From: Cryptomeria japonica
Taxonomy: Eukaryota; Streptophyta; Pinopsida; Cupressales; Cupressaceae
Direction: 5' to 3'
DNA length: 64,000 nucleotides
NCBI RefSeq assembly: GCF_030272615.1
Contig: NC_081414.1
Span: 915,625,648 to 915,689,647 of the forward strand
Part shown: positions 12,921-23,462 of the stretch, one piece after another
How the letters are laid out: every line of letters begins with the position of its first letter
How positions within the stretch are numbered: position 1 is the first letter of the stretch
The notes under the pieces: model-generated
What the model saw: the letters and a program-made list of their open reading frames with translations, nothing else
Told to the model about the DNA's origin: nothing
Database searches by the model: none
Position numbers and translations under genes: made by a program

Positions 12921-13015
12921 TAAGAAAGAAAGGCTAGAATGGATTAACCGAATAAAGTGACAAAGTCACAAGATAATAAAGAGTGACTCGGAAAATGAAG
13001 GCGAGGGCTAGGGTA

Positions 13016-13028
13016 GGCTATAAGATAG
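13016..13028 (+). promoter_or_regulatory. Candidate TATA box of antisense PMD gene 1
   Basis: GGCTATAAGATAG lies about 100 bases before the candidate ATG at 13118. In element 2 GGTATATATGG lies at a similar distance before the ATG at 48692. The leaders share CCTCATT.GT, GAGCGA and a CAGTCA phrase close to the ATG. Confidence 0.5.
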
Positions 13029-13296
13029 ACCACGGGGGAAAATACATCCTCATTGTCATCTACACATTCACAAGAGCATATTGCAGAGCGAAAATAGAGT
13101 AGGAGCAGTCAACAACGATGGCTTTCACTCACAGATTCGACCGCGTTCGCCGATTTCAGAGGCCAGCAGAGGCAGGAGAGCCGGTAAGTACCACCAAAGC
13201 TCCTCGTACTTTGACACATTTAATTTTGTCATTAATGCATGTCGAATAGGGTAATAAATGCAATTAGACTAGGGTCCAAATAGTGTCAAAAAATGT

Positions 13297-13570
13297 CCAG
13301 GCGCGTCTGCGTTGGTGCCAGGCGCGTCTGTGTTCGCTAGGCGTGTCTGTGTTTGTGCCAGGCGCATCTATGTCTGGACCCGTGTCTGCATCAATTGCGG
13401 CCACGTCTGTGATGGACAGACGCGTTTGTGCCAAGAAGGCACGTTTGTGTCTCCCAGGCACGTCTATGCAAAGCATAGGTACGTCTATGTCAAGAAGGCG
13501 CGTCTGTGTTTTTCAGGCGCGTCTATGCAGTCTTTGAGCGCGTTTATGTCATGTAAGGGCGTTTGCGTTT
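13297..13570. repeat. GC-rich minisatellite in the PMD gene 1 intron
   Basis: About twelve imperfect units of roughly 18-25 bp built on GGCGCGTCTGTGT. It stands out by high CpG content in AT-rich surroundings. The plus-strand open frames across it (repeating QARLC) are repeat artefacts inside the intron. Confidence 0.75.
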
Positions 13571-13692
13571 GAAAAGTATGAATTTGCATCTTCTAGGTCA
13601 AATCGGCAGTTCTGTGATGAACATATACTATCGATTGGATAAGCTGCTGAGGGGATACACTCAAGCAGGTCCTCTAGGAAGACTAGGATAGA

Positions 13693-13922
13693 TCAAGGCA
13701 CTTTGTGATGAACAATGAGTACCAAGATAGAGTACTTTGTGATGAACAGGGAGTATTGAAATATGAGCAGCACTTTGTGATGAACAGGGAGTGCAAATGT
13801 GAGTAACACTTTGTGATGAACAAGGAGTGTCACACACGTAGTACTTTGTGATGAACAGTGAGTACCACTAGGATAAATAGCAACACTTTGTGATGAACAG
13901 TGAGTGTCACTAGGGTAGATAG
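13693..13922. repeat. 40-bp minisatellite in the PMD gene 1 intron
   Basis: Six units carrying CACTTTGTGATGAACAG followed by GAGT and a variable spacer. A degenerate seventh, CTGTGATGAACA, lies at about 13613. The array ends about 60 bases before the splice acceptor. Confidence 0.8.
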
Positions 13923-14391
13923 CCATATGCATTTAGATAGCGAGTAGCATTTCCATGGGAGAGATTCCCGTCGACGCAGAGGTTGCGACCTGAGTTGTCA
14001 CTCGAGGATAGAGCTGCCATTGAGGAGATGGGTTTGAGACATGTGTTGTATGTGCCTGAGTTTCGGGCAAACATGGGTTTGCTGACTGCGCTGGCTGAGA
14101 GATGGCACTCTGAGACGTGCACGTTTCATCTGCCGATGGGTGAGATGACAGTCACCCTGGAGGATGTATATAGGATTATGCGGATACTAATTGATGGAGA
14201 GCTGGTTCCGTACAATCGAGACGGAGACAGGATGCCCTTAGACGAGTGTTCTAGGATCCAAGACTGGAGATGAGGGTGGGACATGTGGCATGGGATACCA
14301 TGACATGGATAGGATTAGCACTACCAATAGTGTTGGTAGGAGTGATCAGTGAGTTCCTCTGTATCAGTTTTGTACCATTTTGTATAATGAC

Positions 14392-16032
14392 GTAGACACC
14401 TGCGGGTGATTATAGCCATATGATTTTGACATCATTGTATCATGACACTTTATATATATATATGAGATGATTCATCTTTGCGGTAGCTATATGCATGTGT
14501 ACCTATGTGATGAGATGTTCTTATGTGATGCTTATGATATGGATGCAAATATGTATATGATGCAATACAATATTTTTTTTTTTTTGTTCGTTTATGTTTT
14601 ATATGTGTATGCATGATGCAAATGTGAATGTAAGTAATGCAGATGAATATGATAACGCAAATGTAAATTGTGCTAACAGGTGTTGTGTGCAGGATGTGAT
14701 GCAGTTGTGATATCTATATGTATGTATGAAATGCTTATATGTGGTAATGTAGGTGCAACTACATGAAATGCAAATGGTTTTGGTGTGTCATTATACTCAG
14801 TCATGTGATAGTAGGCTATGTGGACTCGAGAAGGATGATGGAAGTCAATCAAGAAAGGGGGGATGAAAGACAGAAGATATGAAAGTGAAAGAGCTTCTTG
14901 TGCGTTATCATCATTGAGCTTTATTATGGCAAAATAGGTTATGACAATCGAGGCATATGTTCGACCTAGAAAGTCATTGTACCTATTTGCATGGAGATAA
15001 GACAGTCACAAACAAGGAATGCCCCAATTCATACTAGACTCACAGTGTCCTCATATCCTTGGACAAGTCATAGCATTACTAAGAGACAATCCACAGATAG
15101 AAAATACAAATAGGTGATGATACCCCATTCTCGCCTTTCTAGTCAAAGACATCCTGGAGATAGAACCTCTAGTCAAAGACATCCCGGAAAAGCTAAAAGA
15201 CATGTCACCAAAAAAAAAGATGAAATCAAAAGAAAACCAAGACTCGACACCAACATCCACTGTAGTCCTCAAGTTTAGTGTCTCTTGTCACTTGTATAAG
15301 TCTTATTTGATTGTGGTCACAATGTTTACTTTCACAGAAAGGATAGATAGCACTAAACCATAATGTTGTCTGAGTCTGTTGAAAGATTTGATTTGTTGAA
15401 GCCCATTGTTGCTGTTGTGTCTCATCTGAAACTAACTAAATCCATGAAACTGATACTTTATTGTGGAGAAGATGAAACTTTATTACGGATTGTGTGCGGA
15501 TAGACTGAAGGAAGCTGGAAGAAACTATACTCCTCGGAACATGTGATGTTCTCAGTTCCACACCCATCACTAGACATAGGATTTGCCTTAGCCACAGATA
15601 GGATCTGATTTATTATGGATGGAAAGGGAGGTGAAAAGGGAGGTTTATTATGAATGGCTAACCAATCTTGGGTAGATCAATAATAAGCCATGATGGGAAT
15701 GGGTAAGTTTATTATGAACGAATAGGTTGTGAGTGTGTGAAAAGTGAAATGATGAAAGAGAATCCTGAAGGAGGGAGGAGCAATGTCTCTACGCATGGCG
15801 TTGGTGACCCAGTTTTCACCATGGTACTTGCCCAGGGTGCCACCGAAGTGGTTTTCACCGTTGGATGAAATTATTTCTCTTTACTTTTTTCGATTTTTCA
15901 ATGTTTTTTGTCTCACAAGGCGCCTGTTTGCCAGGTTTTCACCAAGTAACGATTTTTTTTGTTTTATAATTTTTTTGTATTTTTGAAATTTTTGATTTTT
16001 TTGTATTTTTTGAATTAGGATACTCTGAAGAG
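14392..16032. other. 3' untranslated region of element 1
   Basis: No intact coding sequence. 14440-14780 is rich in ATG-containing short repeats (TGATG, ATGCAAAT), like 51500-52350 in element 2. A conserved patch at 15805-15870 (GGTTTTCACC and TGCCACC phrases) is matched at 53475-53535. A T-rich run follows at 15945-16015. Confidence 0.5.
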
Positions 16033-16262
16033 CTATGTGTAAAACCTACAAAAGGTACATGCTGTTGATAGGATCCTCCAAAGGTTCACCTTCTGTAGTT
16101 GAGAGCTGATATGCCCCAGATCCATATGCTGCTGTAATGATGTAAGGACCAAGCCAGTTTGGTTCGAACTTGCCCTTCTTCTCTTTGTCTTGTTGATTTT
16201 TAGGATTTTCTCTGAGAACCAAGTCACCTACCTCAAATGTGCGAGGCTTAACCTTGTGATTG
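16033..16262 (-). pseudogene. Integrase C-terminal tail, element 1
   Basis: The minus strand encodes the typical Ty3/gypsy integrase end: VKPRTFEVGDLVLRENP, then GKFEPNWLGPY and GSGAYQL. It matches the intact tail of element 2 (53699-53995) residue by residue over most of its length. The DDE core is absent: the frame upstream goes directly into non-pol sequence. A deletion has therefore removed RT, both RNase H domains and most of integrase. Confidence 0.85.
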
Positions 16263-16273
16263 TAGCTGCAATG

Positions 16274-17173
16274 TTATTTGACTGAATGATGTGTAGCTTG
16301 AGTGACTGTCTTCCTTGACAAAGGAACTGAGATAGAATTACTAGTGTGTGGACTACGTAGGCCCATATGCATGTCACCTGCAGAAGTTTGGGCATCCTTG
16401 ATAACAAAGTCCTTCGAGGAAGCTCCATTAAAGGTCCTTGATGTATCGCCAGAAGGGAAAGGATGTGTGGAACAAGTGGATGAGTTATGAAGGTTTATGA
16501 TTGTGAAAAGAAGTGAAAGTAGGATAGCATGATGGAGACTTAGGATCAACAAGTATGCTTTTTTATTTAAAATTTTAGAACTTTTGCCCCCAGTTATTTT
16601 GATATTAGGGGAGATCAACTCTTGTTCTTTTTCTTTCGTAGGATTTTTATCCTTGACTTTGATTTTTGTAGAGTCCAATAGCTTTTGATTTTGATCTGGA
16701 CTAAAGGAATTTTCTTTATTTTTGAATTTTAGATTTTTCTTTTCAAAGCTTGATTTTTAATCCCCAATTAGTAAGGGCTTTTGTAATTCTTGTTGATCCA
16801 AGTCTGGAAGTGGAGTGGAAATGGAATGAGTGGATGATATGGTAAAGCTATGTGAGTTATCAAGAGGGTTAGCGATAGACTCAATAGATTCTTTGTTGGA
16901 ACCACTCTTAGGACTATTGATATCAAGAGTTTCTTGCACCGCTAGGGGAGATTTGCATTCGGACTTAGTAGCCACAACACTAGGTGGTTCACACCCAATT
17001 CCTTGGTCTTGCATATTGCTTGTAGATTTTTCTTGTTGACTGAATGGCTTAGGAGATAGTGGGAGTTGATCAACATGAAAGATATACTCACCACATCCCA
17101 TGTCTTTAATCTTGAACTTGTCTTTGAGCTCTTCTTGTTTGGATGTAGAAGCTTTCAAGGATTCTGGATCCAT
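16274..17173 (-). pseudogene. Post-protease linker remnant, element 1
   Basis: Two open pieces (17173-16757 and 16678-16274) lie in the same frame as the protease, separated by a single stop. The first is hydrophilic, Ser/Gln-rich and acidic, as in the region between protease and RT of Tat elements. The second starts Lys-rich and ends in sequence with no domain I can name. The join to the integrase tail lies near 16270. The RT domain that should follow is missing. Confidence 0.55.
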
Positions 17174-17218
17174 ATATGCCGATGAAGGAATAGCTTCTCG
17201 ATTGACTGGTATTGTTAT

Positions 17219-18427
17219 TTATGATCTAGGTTGTATATTGTTGCAATATATGAATGGATTTGGGTCAGCTTTGACAGTCACTTCAACTCCATTGTGTGGA
17301 AGCTTGATGCATTGATGATATGTAGATGGTACTGCACTCATCTCATGAATCCAAGGACGTCCCAAAATTATGTTGTATGTGAGATCTAAATCAAGGACTT
17401 GACAAAGCACATCCTTTGTAACTGGCCCAACTTTGAGGGGCAAGGTGATTGTGCCTTTGGATGAACGCTCTTCATCATCATATGCCTTGATGGTAATTTT
17501 GTTTGTAGAATTCACAGCTTTGTCGGAATATCCCAATTGTTTAATAGTGTTCAATGTACAAATGTTTAGACCTACTCCTCCATCTATCAGGACTCGTTTG
17601 ATTCTATGTTTGTGTATGAAGGCTTCAATGTGTAATGGTGCATTATGTGGCTGACTTACAGAGGCATCATTGGCTTCTGTGAATGTAAGGGAGTGTGGAA
17701 TGGAAAGGTATCCCACCATGGCTTGAAACTGGTCCACGTTCAAATCAGTAGGAATGGTAGTGTCTCTCAAGATTTTGTCAAGAATAGCTTTATGTGCAGG
17801 GGATATGCGTAGGAGCTCAAGAATGGAGATGAGCGTGGGTGTCTTCCCTAATTGTTCTACAAGGTCATACTCAGGTTTGGTTGATGAAGAAGTGGTGTTT
17901 TTAGTTGGAGCACCTTGCAAAGTGAATTTGCTTCGGCGAGTTGTAACATGACATTCAGAGGTAGGTTTAGAAGAAGATCCAATACCTTTTAGGACAATCT
18001 TGGGTCTCTGAGTAGAATTCTCGGACGCTTTGTCCTTGATGATAATAGTAGAGACGTAATTGTCCATCAATATGTGATTGATAGTTGAATCATAGTTATA
18101 GGATGCTCTGGTATAGTTGGTTTGGTCATCTGTGGCTTTAGCTTTTCCCTTGTCATGTTTTGGGAATGGTTCCTTAAACATCTCATGTTCTTGATTAGAC
18201 GAATGTCCCTCAATCTCAATGTCACCTCTATCAATGAGATCTTGTATGATGTTCTTCAGTCGATGACAATTTCCTTTCTTATGACCCTTGCTCTTATGAA
18301 ATTCACAATACTCATCATCATTCCACCAATTTGGTTTGACCTTTGGTTCATATGGCGGGAAATCTAGAATTGTGATCACCTTGTTTGCCACTAACTTCTT
18401 GAAAACTGACTCAAGTGGTTCTCCCAA
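17219..18427 (-). pseudogene. Nucleocapsid zinc motif and aspartic protease, element 1
   Basis: Residues 41-54 hold a zinc motif of CX2HX4HX4C type (YCEFH..KGH..GNC), as in Tat/Athila gag. A Ser/Thr-rich linker follows, then EYDLVEQL at 187-193. The retropepsin-like domain spans about 275-375, with VLIDGG at 279-284 at the active site and ILGRPW at 354-359. The second active-site glycine-region residue differs from the usual DSG/DTG. The frame joins gag across one TGA (18443-18445) and runs on into the linker across one TAA, so the gag-protease polyprotein was once a single frame. Confidence 0.85.
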
Positions 18428-18442
18428 TGGGGTGTACTTCCT

Positions 18443-20152
18443 TCATGATCTAGAAGTTGTTTGAGTATTCACTTGATTGTTTGTAGAACTTGATCCAGAA
18501 AAAATGAATTTGGGTTGCACTGTATTGGCATCAACAACACCATCGTTGACTATGTTCTTGTTTTTATTCCAAAATCTTGGCTTGTCTTTTCCTTTAAAGT
18601 CATCTTTGGTTTCCTTGAATATCTTAATAACTCCTTGTTCAATTAGGACCTTTTCTATTGCTAAGCCTTTTTCAATGACATCCTTGAAGGTGGACAAACA
18701 AGCTTTCCTTAGATCATAGCCAATGTCTTTGTTAACATTTTGTGTGAACATCTCTACCATTTGTTTTTGTGGAATTTCACAAGAGCATCTGCTGGCTAGA
18801 TTTCTCCATCTTTGTAAAAATGATGCAAAAGACTCTCCCTCTTTTTGCTTGGTGTTGCACAAAGTAGTGACTGATATGTCTGTCTCTATGTTGTATGAGA
18901 AACGTTGAATAAATGCCTCTGCTAAGTCACCCCATGACTTAATTCCAGGTGGAAGTTGGGAGAACCATTCCATAGCTTGATCGCCTAAGCTTTGTGGGAA
19001 TAATCTCATCAAATATGTCTCTTCTGCTGCTACCTCAATGCAAGCTGTGAAAAACTGTCTTATGTGCACCTTAGGATCCCCTTTTCCTCTATACTTGTCA
19101 AATTTAGGCGTCACAAAATGTGTAGGAAATGGAGGCATTGGAATGCTCTTGTCAAATGGATAAGGACATATGTCTCTCATTGTGTATGTTGGCTTTGGTG
19201 TATTTATGCCCTCCATTTTCTTTTGTAAGTCCCTGATTTGTTGTTCCAAACTGCTCTTAGGTGGAGATCGACTTCTTGGACCATACCCCATGCTTGAGGC
19301 ACCAATTGGAGGAGGAGCATGTTGCATATATGGATGATATTGATCATACACATGTTCATATGGAGGAGGTCTGTAGTAATGCTGTGTATGTGGACCACTT
19401 GGTATAGATTCATGTTGAGGAACACCATATCGATTTTGTGCATGTATACCATATTCTACAGGCATGTCATGTTCTATTGTGTTGCCCCCAAATTTGACAT
19501 GAGGTTTCCTTGTGTCCAAATTTTGAGGATGCCTTTGAATATCCAATTGCTTTGGTGGTTGTTCCTTAGCATTGGTATGTGATTGAGCATATCTGTCTGC
19601 ATAAGACTTCCATAATGGTCTACGAAAGTGAGTATCATATGCTTGACCATATGTATGTGGGACCTTTGGTTTTTGAAGCAAAGCTGATGGTAATTCAGGT
19701 ACCATGTGTGGTCCTCTATTTCCTCCACTATTAGGTCTCCTTTGATCCATATTGGGGTGAGGTTGTTGCAAAGGTCAATTTTCCATTATTTGAGACATGT
19801 CAAAATCATGAGGTATCTTGGCTCCACTTTGTGCCATCATTTGTAAGAAGTATTGTCTATCCCTCCTCATTATTTCCTCAACCAATCGATTGAAATGGGG
19901 ATTCATAATGGATTCTTCCACATCTGCTGAATGTACTGAAAAGTTGTCCACATTGTCATTTTGTGTATCATTGTTGTTTATAGTGTCCATGTTCTCAACA
20001 TTTGGAATGTTTCTATAAGCATCCATGTCAGGTAATGTAGTATGATCAGAATTGAAAAAGATATCATTGTCATACTCATAAGAACTCATGTTTGCGGACT
20101 CTTGAGCCTCTTTAGTTTCTCTCCTAGATTTTTGAAGATGGGTTTCAACCAT
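18443..20152 (-). pseudogene. Ty3/gypsy gag, element 1
   Basis: The frame starts with ATG at 20152 and is interrupted by one TGA at 19775-19777. The amino part (125 codons) is acidic and Asn-rich. The main part (442 codons) has a Pro/Tyr/His-rich stretch at 120-160, a short coiled coil near 174-188 and the retrotransposon gag capsid core at about 216-350, with PKFDKYRGKGDP, AMEWFSQLP, FIQRF and ASFLQRWRNLA. A basic Lys-rich tail follows. Product: capsid precursor of virus-like particles. Only two in-frame stops separate it from an open gag-protease, so decay is moderate. Confidence 0.9.
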
Positions 20153-21725
20153 GAACTAGGTATTGACCAAGATGTGTGAGACTAGATGAAAAATGGAAAG
20201 AGTATGGAAGACCAAGAGTTGGATGGAATGTAAATGAATCTGAAGTGTACTTGCAATGCCCAAAGTGTAAGACCAAGTATGTATGTAGTAGAGTAGGTGT
20301 GACTTCCAAAGAGAGGATAGTTTCTCTTGATGAGGTAAGTTGACCTTGACTCTTAAGTAAGACAAAATGAGACCCAAAGGTAAGAAACCTTGATGAGGGA
20401 CCACATAGCAAAGTGTTGTTGTATGTAGTGTGTTGACAAAGTATAGTGAGGACAAGCAAGTGACCTTTTGACTCAAGTTTAGACAATTGTGAATGTAATG
20501 AGAGATGTAAAGCAATGATTGACTTTGTGAGACCCAAGGACAAGTTGAATGCTAGATGAAAACCTAGAGAAACAACCTAGGAAGCCCAAGAATTCCGAAA
20601 CTGATTGCTCTTGTTTGCTGGACTGTAAAATTTTTCCAATTTGTGAAGTTGTGACCAAATCTGAATGTTTGACTGTTTTTCGTGACAAGAGGACACAATG
20701 TTGATGAGGACTCAATGTTTGCAAGTGTTTAGACTCTCCAAGAAAAGTGTGTTGTTTGATGTAAAAATGTTTTGCATACACTTGAAAACACAAAAGACAC
20801 AATGTTTTGCTGTTTGGTTTTGAATGTTTTGAATGTTTAAAATAAGTCAAGCACAATTCTTATGGCTGGCCAAGACAATAGTTGTTGATCCCACATGAGG
20901 TTTTACCCCCAAGGCTACACTATTCAAAGCGGATACTTAGATGCTTGACCTCACTGGCTCCACCCTCGGCACTCACTTCTCGGGTCAGCCAAGCATTAGT
21001 CCCCACGAAAACTCCCCATGGCGAACTTTGTATCTCTACTAAGAACCGTATGTGTGTGGGCCGCTACCAGAGGTCCGACCTCCTGCCTCAACAACTAGAA
21101 GGATTTGGGCTTCTAAAACAAAAAGGTGCTAGTAAGGGCATCCGCTCGTGTGGCCATACATGCGGCACTTTCAGCTCTATAAATACATAAGGCTCCCAGT
21201 CGGTAGGGGTTACGCCCTACAACTGATCAAATAAATTTGATCAAATGGGTTTATGGGGAGACATAGTGTCGGTATGAACTAATCAACACACGTTATCCAT
21301 AGTTTTCACCATGAATACAGTTATTTATAGTGGTTTGGAAGAAGATGGCTTTTCTTTTGCTACCACTTGGGTCATTCTCTTCTCACTATTAGTCCTAATG
21401 ACCACACGAGAAGACAGGCCCTCTAAAGATTAAACAAAAAGAGCCTATTGCTCAAGACACAAAAGACAATGATTCAATTTTAGTGCACCAATTGAAGTGT
21501 TTGCTAGTCTATGAAAACAAGGCACACAATAAAAATCCAAAAAACCCTTGCCAAGGACCTACAACAAAGATTTATTAGTAGTTTGGATTGTTTCAAATGA
21601 TCACCCCTTCCTGCAAGCACACAAGTTAGGTAAATTTTAGATCCAAAAGACTTTGTGAAATAGGGGCCTTCAATAATGCGTTTTGTTGACCAATTCAAAC
21701 ATCTAATTCATCATAAAAAAGACCA
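20153..21725 (-). other. Probable 5' leader of element 1 with a GC-rich patch
   Basis: Upstream of gag on the minus strand. 20153-20880 is unremarkable. 20881-21235 is clearly more GC-rich than its surroundings and has no convincing protein; the plus-strand open frame at 20882-21190 has no support. 21236-21725 is AT-rich. No 5' LTR or primer-binding site was found, so the true 5' end is missing or unrecognisable. Confidence 0.4.
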
Positions 21726-22515
21726 CCTGTAAAATTTCAAGAGATTTCCAGAAATGTAAGAAAATCCAAAAAATTTGCTAATTTGCTCCAAAAATTAATT
21801 TTTTATGAAAAATCATAAAAAATTCATATAAAATACAAAATCGATCCAAAAAATCTGAAATTTTTACTGGAAAGTTCTGATGGTCTTCCAAACCTACAAA
21901 AAAACGTTTTTGCAACAAATTCAAGCAGTTTGTGAGATATGAGTAAAATAATGCAAAACCCTAATTTTCAAAGATCTGATTTTTGAAGAATAATTTTGCA
22001 TCAAATTTAAAATCACAAAGAACAGATCATGTGTATAATTCTAAGATATTTCTAAAAATGTAAGAAAATCCAAAAAATTCGTTAATTTTCTCTCAAAATT
22101 AATTTTTTATGAAAAATCATAAAAAATTCATATAAAATGCCAAATCGATCCAACAAATCTCAAATTTTTACTGAATCATTCTAATACTTTTCGTGACCTG
22201 CGCAAAGAATTTGATGTCAAAATTCAAAGCTGTTTGTGAGATCTGATCAAAATAAGGAAAAACCCTAATTTTTAAAGATCCAATTTTTAGGGAAATATTT
22301 TGCATCAAAATTAAATTCACAAAGAACAGATCCTATGTATAATTATGAGAGATTTCCAAAAATATAAGAAAATCAGAAAAATCCTCTCATTTGCTCTCAA
22401 AATTAATTTTTTATGAAAAATCATAAAAAATTAATAGAAAATGAAAATGTACTTCAAAAATTCTGAATTTTGGATTGAGAGCTCCTGATACTTTCTTCAA
22501 CCTATAAAAAAAATT
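21726..22515. repeat. 304-bp tandem repeat, about 2.6 units
   Basis: Units begin near 21726, 22030 and 22334. Each has AAATGTAAGAAAATCCA (or a close variant), an internal inverted repeat TTTTTATGA-AAAA-TCATAAAAA, and an AAAACCCTAATTTT.AAAGAT phrase near the end (first two units). The third unit is cut at about 22515, where element C homology begins. Confidence 0.8.
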
Positions 22516-23462
22516 GTTAAAGAGTGCAAAACTCTCTTGCTTGGATCTATGACATTGTTGCATTTTTGGGGTATCTTCTTTTGTGATGAAGGTAGGTATC
22601 CTTGTTCTACTTTGCTTATGACATAAACATTACACTTTTTGAGCAATGGGTCATTCTCGGAACTAGAGCACAGACTCTTAGAGTGAGATGTCTCCATTTT
22701 GTACTATACATATACAAGTTGTAGCATACTCGGGCATAGACTCCTATGAGGTGCTTCTAACCTTTCTTACACACACATGCACGAGGTTGAGTGGAACTAG
22801 CGGCATAAGGCTAGACTTTCTCACTCTCCTCCCTTACATGGATCACCTAGAAAAACTCTAGGGGCTAGTTTTCCATGTCCTTTTTCCCATGGATCACCTA
22901 GACAAGATCTAGGGGTGAGAAGTCCATGTTTTCTCTCTCACTATTCTTCTCATGGATCACCAATGTGTGTATTCATGCTTTTTTCCTTTCTTTTCTTCTC
23001 TTTGCATTTTGTTTCCATTTACATCCTTCATCTTGTGTTAGAGAACTCTCAAATCCTCACACTCTTTGTAGTGTTGGAATTGAGATTTAGTCCTCTTTCT
23101 TACCAAATGATTCTCCATTAGTTTCTGATCTCATATCAAATCTTCTTGTGAGCCATCAATATTCTTTAACAATTCGAAGTGGTAAACATGATACCCTGTT
23201 TCAACTCACTAAAATTAGCAAGCTGAAACAGGGGGGGGCATATAGCTACCAATTTTCATCACCTTCCTTAGTAAGCATTAGGTGATTTTGTGATCTAACG
23301 TGTGTTTTGTAGGGTGCGGTTCCTAACTGTGTACTGCAGATACCGCTGGGGGCTTCGTCCGACAACTTATGGATATATCCTTTTTCAAATAATGTTTATT
23401 TTTCTGTACTTTAGCTTGCATATGCACGTAGTGTTCATATGACCGCTAAAGTGGGGGCTAAA
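22516..23462 (+). mobile_element. Truncated 3' internal end of a gag-protease element (C, left copy)
   Basis: Almost identical to 29158-30115, the segment just left of the right-hand LTR. It ends in the same polypurine tract AAAGTGGGGG (23448-23457) before the LTR start. It is therefore the tail of a second copy whose left part is missing. No coding region is visible; the frames here are shadows. Confidence 0.8.

Larger units (their letters stand above)
13118..14391 (+). pseudogene. Antisense plant-mobile-domain (PMD) gene 1, spliced, truncated
   Basis: Exon 1 (13118-13183, 22 codons, Arg-rich) ends at a strong GTAAGT donor (13184). The intron ends at GCAG (13979) and exon 2 opens in the same phase at 13980. 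Exon 2 encodes the PMD amino end: a helix rich in Arg/Glu, then ALAERWHSETCTFHL, GEMTVTLEDV and a Tyr/Arg segment. Near 14231 a frameshift moves the frame by one base; a PMD-like continuation with WDTM runs to a stop near 14391, and the C-terminal half is missing. The gene lies antisense to gag-protease between the 3' LTR and the integrase tail. PMD occurs in host MAIN-like proteins and in transposons; its role in elements is unknown. Exon 1 is inferred by comparison with element 2. Confidence 0.7.

Noticed and set aside
13264-13572. Overlapping frames repeating QARLC / RVCV
   Set aside because: They translate the minisatellite inside the PMD gene 1 intron.
13693-13922. CRISPR-like array
   Set aside because: Units are adjacent, imperfect and without unique spacers of uniform length; this is a plant nuclear sequence with no cas genes.
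20882-21190. 102-codon plus-strand frame in the GC-rich patch
   Set aside because: No domain, no homologous copy in the window, and it lies antisense in the probable leader of element 1. High GC favours chance open frames.
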